Part shown: piece after piece, positions 1-6,464 of the stretch
Numbering within the stretch: position 1 is the stretch's first letter
How the letters are laid out: each line of letters opens with the position of its first letter
Assembly: GCA_031274005.1 (NCBI GenBank)
Contig: JAISQU010000324.1
Location: 1 to 18,892 of the forward strand
DNA: 18,892 bases
Direction of reading: 5' to 3'
DNA from: Spirochaetales bacterium
GTDB taxonomy: Bacteria; Spirochaetota; Spirochaetia; DTKZ01
The notes under the pieces: generated by a model
Seen by the model: the letters and a program-made list of their open reading frames with translations, nothing else
The model's database searches: none
What the model was told of the DNA's origin: nothing
Made by a program: the position numbers and the translations under genes

Positions 1-19
1 AATTTGTCCTGCAATCCCC

Positions 20-55
20 AAAAGCATTCAAATTGTCAGCAATTTGAATGCTTTT
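20..55. terminator. Perfect inverted repeat, probable (bidirectional) terminator
   Basis: Arms 20-34 and 41-55 are perfect reverse complements (15 bp) around a 6-nt loop (GTCAGC). The stem starts with AAAA and ends with TTTT, so it could act on either strand. It most likely ends transcription of a gene left of the window. The stem is AT-rich, so its strength as a terminator is uncertain. Confidence 0.6.
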
Positions 56-120
56 ACCCATAAAAAACGCTTCCAGACAGCAATACCATATTTAGTCGCA
101 TGGTGCTACGGATATGGCCA

Positions 121-178
121 GGGCGATAAAAAAAGCGAACGGCTTCGGTCCGCCGCTAGAGAGCTTTTTTTATCGCCC
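121..178. repeat. Long perfect inverted repeat upstream of the rplU promoter
   Basis: Arms 121-136 and 163-178 match perfectly over 16 bp, each with a 7-base A or T run, around a 26-nt GC-rich loop. One mismatch further out, CC (118-119) could pair with GG (180-181). The element lies upstream of the predicted rplU promoter, so it should not be part of the rplU leader. A terminator for upstream transcription or a small dispersed palindromic element are both possible. Confidence 0.55.
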
Positions 179-242
179 CGGTCTTTGTGTTTAGTTTACC
201 ATGAGTTTAAATTTGGAATTGCTGAGATTGCTATTCGGGGGC

Positions 243-272
243 TTGACTAGATGCTTGCGTTTGTGGTATATA
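243..272 (+). promoter_or_regulatory. Promoter of the rplU operon
   Basis: The -35 box is TTGACT (243-248) and the -10 box is TATATA (267-272), with an 18-nt spacer. Transcription would begin near 279 and give a leader of about 24 nt before the rplU ATG, with the SD sequence CTGGAG at 291-296. The short leader leaves no room for a ribosomal-protein autoregulatory structure upstream of the SD. Confidence 0.65.
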
Positions 273-302
273 TACCTACTCAAAATCTAACTGGAGTTAT
301 TT

Positions 303-620
303 ATGTATGCGTTAATCGAAATCAAGGGAAAGCAATATAAGGCGGAAAAGGGCGGCCTGTTGAAGGTTGATCTTTTCGCGGATGATAAAGGTTCCCCGCT
401 TGAGCTTGGGAATGTCCTTCTTGTCAGCGGAGAGGCCGGCGTTAAGGTCGGCTCTCCCTATATTGAAGGGGTCACCGTCAAGGCGGTTGTGGAAGACAGC
501 GGCCGCGACAAAAAGATTATAGGGTTCAAGTATAAAAAGCGGAAGAATTACCGCAGAACCTGGGGGCACAGGCAATGGTATACGATCCTCAAAGTTGAGG
601 ATATTACCGGAGTTCCGTGA
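303..620 (+). CDS. rplU: Large ribosomal subunit protein bL21
   Basis: The 105-residue product is full length for bL21, a 50S subunit protein that contacts 23S rRNA. The N-terminus MYALIEIKGKQYKAEKG and the basic C-terminal stretch with KYKKRKNYRRTWGHRQ, followed by YTILKVEDI, are the family signature. The ATG has a good SD (CTGGAG, 291-296). It is the first gene of an eight-gene + strand run ending with rsfS, and its TGA overlaps the GTG of prp (GTGA). Regulation is probably through the promoter at 243-272. Confidence 0.97.
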   Translation: MYALIEIKGKQYKAEKGGLLKVDLFADDKGSPLELGNVLLVSGEAGVKVGSPYIEGVTVKAVVEDSGRDKKIIGFKYKKRKNYRRTWGHRQWYTILKVEDITGVP

Positions 621-955
621 TTCAAATTTCCGCCACTGTTGACGGCGAAGGGCGCCTGCGCAGCCTGAGCGCGGAAGGGCATTCTTTCCGGAAGGGCGGG
701 GATTTTAGTCCCGCCTGCGCTGCGGTAACGGCTCTTTTGCGTACAGCGGCGGGTCTTCTTGAGGCGGAGCCTGATGTGGAAACCCATGTTTCGCTTCCCG
801 CGGAAGGGAGCATGGTACTGAATGTCGGGAAAATCCCGAATACCCTGACCGGGCGTTACAGGGGGATAACGGATTTTCTGATTTGCGGACTCGCGCGGAT
901 TTCGCAGGAAGCGCCCGAAGACTTGGACATGCGGGTCATTCACGAAAGCATATAA
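617..955 (+). CDS. prp: Ribosomal-processing cysteine protease Prp homologue (YsxB family)
   Basis: The 112-residue protein lies between rplU and rpmA, the usual place of prp in Firmicutes and related lineages. The family's catalytic region is visible as AEGHSFRKGGD followed by SPACAAV, giving a His22/Cys34 pair. In Firmicutes, Prp removes an N-terminal extension from L27 before ribosome assembly. Here the next gene encodes an L27 with no such extension, so the substrate is unclear. The start is GTG at 617, overlapping the rplU stop, with GGAG at 609-612. Family assignment is firm; activity on L27 is doubtful. Confidence 0.88.
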   Translation: MIQISATVDGEGRLRSLSAEGHSFRKGGDFSPACAAVTALLRTAAGLLEAEPDVETHVSLPAEGSMVLNVGKIPNTLTGRYRGITDFLICGLARISQEAPEDLDMRVIHESI

Positions 956-967
956 GGGAGATACGGT

Positions 968-1291
968 ATGGCACATAAAAAAGGCGGCGGAAGTTCCAAA
1001 AACGGCCGTGATTCGGCGGGGCAAAGACTCGGCATAAAACGCTACGGCAGCGAGCTTGTCAAGGCGGGGGAAATTCTTGTCCGGCAGCGCGGGACGCTTT
1101 TCCATCCCGGTTTGAATGTCGGCAAGGGCCGGGACGATACCCTTTTCGCAAAAATGGCCGGGACGGTCATTTTTAAGGTACGGCGGGGAAAAAGAATTAT
1201 CGCGATAGAACCATCCGTTCAGGCCGCGGCTTGCGCGCCCCCGGAAGGCGCGGGCGAACAGCAGGCTGCGCCCGTGGTCAGCCCGGTCTGA
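968..1291 (+). CDS. rpmA: Large ribosomal subunit protein bL27
   Basis: The N-terminus MAHKKGGGSSKNGRDSAGQR is typical of bL27, whose N-terminal arm reaches toward the peptidyl-transferase centre of the 50S subunit. The core ends near residue 84 (RGKRIIAIEPSV). It is followed by about 23 extra residues rich in Ala, Pro and Gly, making 107 residues against the usual 85 or so. The ATG has an AGGGAG SD at 955-960. The Prp stop codon (953-955) is in the same frame only four codons upstream, so no cleavable leader is possible. A small hairpin (CCTCT/AGAGG, 1301-1316) lies between this gene and obg. Confidence 0.96.
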   Translation: MAHKKGGGSSKNGRDSAGQRLGIKRYGSELVKAGEILVRQRGTLFHPGLNVGKGRDDTLFAKMAGTVIFKVRRGKRIIAIEPSVQAAACAPPEGAGEQQAAPVVSPV

Positions 1292-1322
1292 ATTTTTTTG
1301 CCTCTGTCGCTAGAGGTCTAGC

Positions 1323-2330
1323 GTGTACACATTCGTTGATGAAATTGTTCTCGACATTGCATCCGGCGCCGGCGGGGCCGGGTGTGTTTCTTTCAGGCGA
1401 GAGAAATACATTCCACGGGGCGGTCCGGACGGCGGAGACGGCGGGGCCGGCGGCGATGTTGTTTTTGTTGTAAGGCGGAATCTAAAAACCCTGCGCCATC
1501 TGCGAAAAGCTCCCCGCATCAGGGCGGGAAACGGCTGCCAGGGGGAGGGCCGGCAGAAGCACGGCAAAGACGGGGAGGATGCGGAGATTCCCCTGCCGCC
1601 GGGATCCGTCATGAAAGACGCGGACTCAGGCGATCTTCTAAAAGATTTTCCTGAGGAAGGCGAGCGCTGGGTTTTTCTCGAAGGCGGCATGGGCGGCAAG
1701 GGAAATACTCACTTCAAGTCTTCCCGTATTCAGGCGCCGCGTTTTGCCCAGCCGGGCATGCCGGGAAAAGTGAGGCGGGTCAGGATTGAACTGAACATCA
1801 TGGCGGACATAGGTTTTGTCGGCTTTCCCAACGCCGGCAAGTCGAGCCTGCTTGCCATTCTTTCCAACGCCCGGCCCGAAGTAGCGGATTATCCGTTTAC
1901 AACGAAGATTCCCAACCTTGGCGTTATGAGTGTGTACGGCGAAGACCTTGTTCTTGCGGATATTCCCGGCATCATAGAAGGCGCGTCGGACGGCGCGGGG
2001 CTGGGGCTGAAGTTCCTGCGGCATATCTCCCGTACGGCGGCTCTGGCTTTTCTCATCGACTTGTCCGATAGGGACTGGGACAAGGCTTTTGATATTCTTC
2101 TTGCGGAACTGCGCAGCTATTCGCCGGAGCTGGCGGAAAAAAAACGCGTTCTTGTCGCTACCAAACTTGACCTGCCGTCCGCGCTCGGGAATTTTCCCCT
2201 TTTTCAGGAAAAATTCAGAGGCGAAGAGGTCGTGGGTATTTCCGCCTTTACTCACGCCGGCCTGGAAGATCTCTGCAGGGCCTTTACCGGCCTTGTGGCC
2301 GAGGCCGCACAGCCGGAGGCCGCAGGGTGA
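1323..2330 (+). CDS. obg: GTPase Obg (CgtA), ribosome assembly
   Basis: The 335-residue protein has the glycine-rich Obg fold first, including FRREKYIPRGGPDGGDGGAG at residues 24-43. The G domain follows: G1 GFPNAGKSS (167-175), YPFTT (190-194), G3 DIPG (213-216), G4 TKLD (280-283, where NKxD is usual) and an ISA-type G5. There is no C-terminal OCT domain, as in many shorter Obg proteins. Obg acts in late 50S assembly and stress signalling. The start is GTG at 1323 with AGAGG at 1312-1316. Its TGA overlaps the GTG of nadD. Confidence 0.96.
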   Translation: MYTFVDEIVLDIASGAGGAGCVSFRREKYIPRGGPDGGDGGAGGDVVFVVRRNLKTLRHLRKAPRIRAGNGCQGEGRQKHGKDGEDAEIPLPPGSVMKDADSGDLLKDFPEEGERWVFLEGGMGGKGNTHFKSSRIQAPRFAQPGMPGKVRRVRIELNIMADIGFVGFPNAGKSSLLAILSNARPEVADYPFTTKIPNLGVMSVYGEDLVLADIPGIIEGASDGAGLGLKFLRHISRTAALAFLIDLSDRDWDKAFDILLAELRSYSPELAEKKRVLVATKLDLPSALGNFPLFQEKFRGEEVVGISAFTHAGLEDLCRAFTGLVAEAAQPEAAG

Positions 2331-2902
2331 AAACAGCCGTTCTTGGCGGTACTTTTAATCCCATCCACAACGGGCATCTTTTTCTGGCTGAAGAAGTCCT
2401 TGCTCTGGGTTACCGGCGCGTTATCTTCGTACCCTCGCATAAACCGGCGCACAAGCAGGTAGACGCCCTGGACGATCCCCTGGCGCGGCTGGAAATGACC
2501 CGTCTGGCCTGCGCCGGCCGGGAAGAGTTTATCGTGGATGACTGCGAAATTCTGCGCAGGGGAATATCCTATACCATACAGACCGTTGAGTACCTTACAG
2601 GCAAGTATGAGATAGAGGGCAAGCCCGGCCTCATCATAGGCGATGATCTTGCAGCGGGTTTTGACCGCTGGAAAAACGCGGACGCCCTGCGTCAGGCTGT
2701 TCGCATCATCATTGCCCACAGAACGACAGAAGAAAAGCTGCCCTTTGCCGGGGACCACATATATATACGGAACGCCATTCTGCCCCTCTCATCTTCGGAT
2801 ATCCGGCGGAGGATTCAGAAGGGAAGGGCGTACCGGTATCTCATTCCGGAGGATGTATATGCCTTTATCCGCGTGCGCGGGCTTTACAGCCGGCCTGAGT
2901 GA
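2327..2902 (+). CDS. nadD: Nicotinate-nucleotide adenylyltransferase
   Basis: The enzyme joins nicotinate mononucleotide and ATP into nicotinate adenine dinucleotide, a step in NAD synthesis. The nucleotidyltransferase motif GGTFNPIHNGH is at residues 7-17 and the C-terminal SSSDIRRR (about 155-162) matches the ISSTxIR signature. The length of 191 residues is normal. The start is GTG at 2327 with GGAGG at 2315-2319 and a 4-nt overlap with obg. The 3' end overlaps the probable yqeK start by 44 nt. Confidence 0.95.
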   Translation: MKTAVLGGTFNPIHNGHLFLAEEVLALGYRRVIFVPSHKPAHKQVDALDDPLARLEMTRLACAGREEFIVDDCEILRRGISYTIQTVEYLTGKYEIEGKPGLIIGDDLAAGFDRWKNADALRQAVRIIIAHRTTEEKLPFAGDHIYIRNAILPLSSSDIRRRIQKGRAYRYLIPEDVYAFIRVRGLYSRPE

Positions 2903-3473
2903 GACCACCGCAAGGCTGGACGCTTTTCTTGAACGCAGCCTTTCGGCCCCGCGCTGTGTTCATTCGCGGGCTGTCGCGGATTTGTGCGGGCGGCTGTGCC
3001 TGCGCTTTGGCTGTGACCCGGCTGTCGGCTATTTTACCGGCCTTGGACATGACGCGGCGCGGGAGATGCCGGAGGAAAAACTTCTTGCCGAAGCCCGCGC
3101 CTCCGGCTGTCCCCTGGACGAGTACGAAGAGAAAAACCCCGTCCTCTTGCACGCGCCGGTCGCCGCCGTGATTCTGCGCAGGGATTTTGGCGTGTGTGAC
3201 GGGGAGGTTCTGGAAGCGGTTCGCCGGCACACTCTGGGTTGTCCGGATTTGCGTCTTTTGGGGAAAATCCTCTTTGTCGCCGATTACTGCGAACCGAACA
3301 GGAAATTCATTGACAGGAGGTTCCGTTCGGTGTGTTTCAGCTTGCCTCTGGACGGCATGCTGGTCTATATTCTTGATAATGAGAAAGCCCGCGGGCATGA
3401 GATCGCGCCCATAACACGGGCTATGTACGATAAACTTGTAAAGGAGAAAGCAGGCAAAAGCGGTGAAGGGTAA
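2859..3473 (+). CDS. yqeK: YqeK-type HD-domain protein (probable Ap4A hydrolase)
   Basis: The HD-superfamily metal ligands are visible as His35, His64-Asp65 (GLGHDAARE), His98, His124 and Asp142 (VADYCEPNR). The position directly after nadD and before rsfS is typical of yqeK. Characterised YqeK enzymes split diadenosine tetraphosphate symmetrically into two ADP. The frame is open further upstream, but the ATG at 2859 has GGAGG at 2848-2852 with a 6-nt spacer and gives 204 residues, close to the family's usual size. This start lies inside nadD, so translation is probably coupled. The function is inferred from family and context. Confidence 0.88.
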   Translation: MPLSACAGFTAGLSETTARLDAFLERSLSAPRCVHSRAVADLCGRLCLRFGCDPAVGYFTGLGHDAAREMPEEKLLAEARASGCPLDEYEEKNPVLLHAPVAAVILRRDFGVCDGEVLEAVRRHTLGCPDLRLLGKILFVADYCEPNRKFIDRRFRSVCFSLPLDGMLVYILDNEKARGHEIAPITRAMYDKLVKEKAGKSGEG

Positions 3474-4641
3474 GTCGGAATTTTTCAACAGAGGAACAGT
3501 GTTCCTGCTCTTTATAGTGCTTTTTTCCGCGGGAATAGGCATATTCCTCTATTTTCAGATCAGGACCGATCCTGTGACGACCCTGATTTCCGAAGAAAGA
3601 ACTCTGGGCGTTCATTTTATGCTGCGGGACGGCGAGGCCCTGCGCTTTTCGGAAATCTTTCTGTATAATCCCCGTACCAGCAAGGGCGCCATTATCGATA
3701 TTCCCGGCAATGTCGGGACGATTATTGAATCCTTAAACCGCGTGGACAGAATCGACGCCCTGTTCGATCCGGAAGACCCCCGGGACTTCAGAACGCTTGT
3801 TGAGGGTTTTGTCGGCCTTCCGGTTCCCTTTTACTGCATGTTTTCGTTTGATGAGATTGAACGCTTTGTCGATATTCTTGGCGGAGTGGAAGTCTTTATA
3901 GCGAACTCCATGGAAACAGACAGCCAGGGGAACAGGGTGCTTCTGCCATCGGGGAATGTTATGCTGGACGGAGGCAAGGCTCGGCTGTTCCTCTCGTTTA
4001 TTGACCCGGAGGAAACAGAGCTGGACAAAATCGGCAGGATTCAAAAATTCGTGCAGGCCATGCTGAAGAAAATGGGGGAGTCCGCCGCTTTCCTCTCTCA
4101 TGAGCAGCTCGCGCCCTTTCTGAGCTCGTCCATGAAGACCAATCTGGACAATCCCGCTTTTCGGGCTTTGTGCCGCGAGATAGTGAAACTTGACGGCGAC
4201 AGGATTATTTTTCAGAGGGTTCTGGGCAATACCCGCAGCGTGGATAATCAGCAGCTTCTGTTTCCCCATTTGGAGGGGCAGCTCTTCCGGGATTCGGTGC
4301 GCCAGATAAACGCGAATCTTGCGAGCGCGGATTCACGGGATACATCGGACATCGCGGTAAGCGTCGAGATTCAGAACGGAACCAGTACCACAGGGCTTGC
4401 CCGGCGTACGCGGGAAGTTTTTCAGAGTTTCGGTTTTGATGTGGTGGCGTTCAGCAACGCGGAGGAGCAGGATGTGGAGAAAACGCGGGTTATAGACAGA
4501 AGGGGCAGCCCGGAGGCCGCTTCCCGCGTAGCGGGTATTATCCGCTGTTCAAATATTGTTACGGAAATTCCCGATGCTTCCGCGCCCGCGGATGTAACGG
4601 TTCTTCTGGGAAAGGATTTTGATGGACGATACTGCAAATAG
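3463..4641 (+). CDS. LCP (LytR-CpsA-Psr)-like membrane protein with LytR_C domain, degenerate active site
   Basis: A short cytoplasmic end and one membrane helix (about 12-31) precede an extracytoplasmic LCP-like domain (about 45-225). A LytR_C-type domain (about 298-388) begins at VEIQNGTSTTGLA. Recognisable LCP features are the FDEIERFVDILGGVEV stretch and GRIQKF with Arg192. LCP enzymes move glycopolymers from lipid carriers to the wall using several arginines. Here the usual IPRD-type Arg is replaced (IPG, Gly82) and the usual Y-R-x-R stretch reads LFLSFID. Transfer activity is therefore doubtful. The start is GTG at 3463, overlapping yqeK by 11 nt. No close SD is seen, only AAGGAG at 3441-3446, about 16 nt away. 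Confidence 0.82.
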   Translation: MKGKSEFFNRGTVFLLFIVLFSAGIGIFLYFQIRTDPVTTLISEERTLGVHFMLRDGEALRFSEIFLYNPRTSKGAIIDIPGNVGTIIESLNRVDRIDALFDPEDPRDFRTLVEGFVGLPVPFYCMFSFDEIERFVDILGGVEVFIANSMETDSQGNRVLLPSGNVMLDGGKARLFLSFIDPEETELDKIGRIQKFVQAMLKKMGESAAFLSHEQLAPFLSSSMKTNLDNPAFRALCREIVKLDGDRIIFQRVLGNTRSVDNQQLLFPHLEGQLFRDSVRQINANLASADSRDTSDIAVSVEIQNGTSTTGLARRTREVFQSFGFDVVAFSNAEEQDVEKTRVIDRRGSPEAASRVAGIIRCSNIVTEIPDASAPADVTVLLGKDFDGRYCK

Positions 4642-5014
4642 CAAAGCTCTGGCGCGGCGCGTTGCCCGCAGCATTGAAGAGCACAAGGGCCTGGATACCG
4701 TGGCCCTGTACATAGGCCAGCGCTCTTCATTTACGGACTGCTTTGTCATAACAACGGTTACAAGCGACGCTCACATGCGCGGCCTTCATAAAAACATCCT
4801 GGACTTTCTGGCGCAGGAGGGCGTCAGCCTCCAGCGCCGGAAAAAAAGCGCCGCCTCAGACGAAGGCTGGCTTATTCTGGACTGCGGCGCCCTGGTCATT
4901 CATCTGATGACGAAAGAAAAGCGGACTTTTTATGATTTGGAACGCCTCTGGTTTGAGGGGGAGCTTATCTTTCACTCATCATCAAAATCGTCGTCATATT
5001 CCTCTTCATCGTAG
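4622..5014 (+). CDS. rsfS: Ribosomal silencing factor RsfS (YbeB/Iojap)
   Basis: RsfS binds L14 on the 50S subunit and blocks subunit joining when nutrients are scarce. The family core is visible as SSFTDCFVITTVTSDAHMRGL, then GWLILDCGALVIHLMTKEKR and FYDLERLWFEGE. The ATG at 4622 follows AAAGGA (4611-4616); a TTG directly before it is a weaker choice. It overlaps the LCP gene by 20 nt. The normal end of the family is near ELIF. The last 13 residues (HSSSKSSSYSSSS) come from reading the far strand of the acidic gene's 3' end, so this tail is a by-product of a 43-bp convergent overlap. Confidence 0.93.
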   Translation: MDDTANSKALARRVARSIEEHKGLDTVALYIGQRSSFTDCFVITTVTSDAHMRGLHKNILDFLAQEGVSLQRRKKSAASDEGWLILDCGALVIHLMTKEKRTFYDLERLWFEGELIFHSSSKSSSYSSSS

Positions 5015-5259
5015 TCATCATCCTCGAAATCTTCTTCCTCGTCATCGTAATCATCCTCATCTTCGTCCTCATCAATATCGTCGTAATCCTCGTCTTCTTC
5101 GTCTTCGAAGAAATCATCTTCCTCATCGTCTTCGAAGTCGTCGTCGTAGTCTTCGTCCTCATCCTCACCATACATATAGACCGGCCGCAGCCTGCGCGCG
5201 CCGTCCAGCTCTGTGCCCTTGCGGACGAAGACTTCCAGAAGTTCTTCTTGTTTTGACAT
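4972..5259 (-). CDS. Small poly-acidic protein of unknown function
   Basis: I do not recognise a family. The first 31 or so residues of 95 are ordinary (MSKQEELLEVFVRKGTELDG, then ARRLRPVYMYG). The rest is almost wholly Asp, Glu, Tyr and Phe. An ATG at 5259 has a purine-rich AAGGGGGGG (5268-5276 on the + strand) at a suitable distance, and a TTGACA-type promoter lies upstream. Poly-acidic tails occur in RNA polymerase delta (RpoE), nucleic-acid mimics and chaperone-like proteins, but nothing else here proves a link. Another minus-strand frame is open (to 5306) but gives a Lys/Thr/Arg/Met-repetitive product without a folded-looking N-terminus. Low-complexity coding makes this call moderate. 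Confidence 0.68.
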   Translation of the reverse strand: MSKQEELLEVFVRKGTELDGARRLRPVYMYGEDEDEDYDDDFEDDEEDDFFEDEEDEDYDDIDEDEDEDDYDDEEEDFEDDDYDEEEYDDDFDDE

Positions 5260-5299
5260 GCAGTTTTCCCCCCCTTGCAGAGAATTTGACCATGATAAA

Positions 5300-5328
5300 T
5301 TGACACTGAAAATCTAAGGGAATATAGA
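5300..5328 (+). promoter_or_regulatory. Promoter-like sequence opposing the acidic-gene promoter
   Basis: TTGACA (5300-5305) is followed after exactly 17 nt by TATAGA (5323-5328). A transcript would begin near 5335 and run through the palindrome at 5403-5430 toward ispE. It would be a distal, leader-bearing alternative to the proximal ispE promoter. This rests on sequence match only. Confidence 0.4.
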
Positions 5329-5340
5329 TAAATTTGTCAA
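5311..5340 (-). promoter_or_regulatory. Promoter of the poly-acidic protein gene
   Basis: On the minus strand a perfect TTGACA lies at 5335-5340 and a weaker -10, TAGATT, at 5311-5316, with an 18-nt spacer. Transcription would start near 5304 and give a leader of about 45 nt to the ATG at 5259. It fully overlaps the + strand promoter-like sequence at 5300-5328. Confidence 0.5.
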
Positions 5341-5402
5341 GCTATCCTTGTTGATTTTCAGAATTTTAAGAATTTTGTGTACAGGCGGAAAAAATATGAG
5401 AC

Positions 5403-5430
5403 TTGTTCGGAAACCCAAGTTTCCGAACAA
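5403..5430. repeat. Perfect palindrome sharing a core with the site before rplY
   Basis: Arms 5403-5414 (TTGTTCGGAAAC) and 5419-5430 (GTTTCCGAACAA) are perfect complements with a 4-nt loop, CCAA. No T-run follows on either side, so it is not a typical terminator. The 12-mer GTTTCCGAACAA recurs at 7186-7197. It could be a protein-binding operator or a dispersed palindromic repeat. Confidence 0.55.
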
Positions 5431-5501
5431 CATTAGCAAGGGATTGCAAAAACCCCCTCTTCTGTTTTCCCGTTCATTTTCGCTTTTTCGCTTATTTTCG
5501 T

Positions 5502-5529
5502 TTGACACAAAGGCTATTTTCTGTATAAT
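5502..5529 (+). promoter_or_regulatory. Consensus promoter of ispE, leaderless arrangement
   Basis: A perfect TTGACA (5502-5507) and a perfect TATAAT (5524-5529) are 16 nt apart. Transcription should begin at about 5535-5537, right at the ispE start codon (ATG 5541, or an in-frame GTG at 5535). There is no room for an SD sequence. Confidence 0.75.
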
Positions 5530-5540
5530 AGCTTGTGTTT

Positions 5541-6434
5541 ATGACCCTGAAGGCGCGCTTTCTTTCTCCCGCGAAAGTTAACCTGCACCTGGAAATCTAT
5601 CCGAAACGGGAAGACGGATTTCACTCCCTCCTGTCGGTTTTTCAGATGGTCTCGCTGTATGATGAGATAGGGGTTCGTTCTTTGACAACTACGGATGACT
5701 GTGAAGATTGTGTCATAGGAGGGGATTTTCACTTTCCGGCGGAAGAAAATATTATCTGGAAGTGCTGCCGGATTTTCCGCAGGGAAACAGGCGTACAGAC
5801 AGCTCTTGCCTTTACCGTACGCAAGCGTATTCCCCAGGGCGCGGGTCTGGGCGGCGGGTCTTCCAACGGCGCTTCGGTTCTGCGGGCCCTGAACCTCATG
5901 TTTGAAACCGGCCTGTCCGCCGGCAGGCTCGCGGAAATGGGCGCACAGGCGGGCAGCGATATTCCTTTTTTTTGCAGAGCTCCCGCGGCCCTTGTATCGG
6001 GCAGGGGGGAGGTGATTGAAGAGCTTGTCCCCAGAACGGATTTTTTCATTGTCCTGGTTATTCCCCCGCTGAGCATAGGCACGGCGGCCGCGTATGGCTG
6101 GCTGGACGCCGCGGGGGCGGCCGCTTCTCCCTCCCCCGGGAGAAGCGCGTATATAAAGAACCTGTACGAACGGCGCGGCTTGGAGGAATGGGGTTTTTTT
6201 AACTCCTTTTACCCTGTTCTTGAAAAAAGGGCGCCGGTTTTCGGGGAGATTCGCGGAAGCCTTCTGGACAGCGGCGCCATATACGCCGGTTTATCGGGAA
6301 GCGGCTCGGCTATGTTTGGGCTTTTCAGGGACGAAACCGGCGCGCGCAAGGCCCAAAAACGCCTGAAAAAGACATATACGGTCACAGAATTTCTTTCGCC
6401 CCTTGCGGGAATGCCAGACCTTATACTACAATAA
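5541..6434 (+). CDS. ispE: 4-(cytidine 5'-diphospho)-2-C-methyl-D-erythritol kinase
   Basis: IspE phosphorylates CDP-methylerythritol in the MEP route to isoprenoid precursors. GHMP-kinase features are ARFLSPAKVNLHLEI at the N-terminus, the ATP loop PQGAGLGGGSSNGAS in the middle, AQAGSDIPFF, and the C-terminal LSGSGSAMFGLF. The length of 297 residues is normal. The family N-terminus aligns within a few residues of the ATG at 5541; GTG at 5535 is in frame and would add two residues. No SD is present, which fits a leaderless mRNA from the promoter at 5502-5529. spoVG follows 30 nt downstream. Confidence 0.95.
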   Translation: MTLKARFLSPAKVNLHLEIYPKREDGFHSLLSVFQMVSLYDEIGVRSLTTTDDCEDCVIGGDFHFPAEENIIWKCCRIFRRETGVQTALAFTVRKRIPQGAGLGGGSSNGASVLRALNLMFETGLSAGRLAEMGAQAGSDIPFFCRAPAALVSGRGEVIEELVPRTDFFIVLVIPPLSIGTAAAYGWLDAAGAAASPSPGRSAYIKNLYERRGLEEWGFFNSFYPVLEKRAPVFGEIRGSLLDSGAIYAGLSGSGSAMFGLFRDETGARKAQKRLKKTYTVTEFLSPLAGMPDLILQ

Positions 6435-6464
6435 AGTGGGTATACTGCAAAAAAGGAGAGGTCC

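Noticed and set aside
44..250. Open frame of 68 codons upstream of rplU
   Set aside because: It begins inside the stem of one inverted repeat and runs through a second, has no SD, and its product looks like no known protein. Read as non-coding.
1295..1316. Terminator between rpmA and obg
   Set aside because: The hairpin CCTCT/AGAGG is only 5 bp, and the T-run (about 1293-1299) comes before rather than after it. Its right arm is the obg SD, so at most it modulates obg initiation.
2643..2858. Longer YqeK start deep inside nadD
   Set aside because: The extra residues overlap nadD in another frame and do not resemble YqeK. ATG 2859 has a near-perfect SD and gives the family's length.
4965..5306. 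Alternative minus-strand frame over the poly-acidic gene, and a + strand frame at 4932-5303
   Set aside because: Both give repetitive Lys/Thr/Arg/Met or His/Arg/Leu/Pro strings from the same low-complexity DNA. Only the acidic frame has an ordinary N-terminus with SD and promoter at proper distances.
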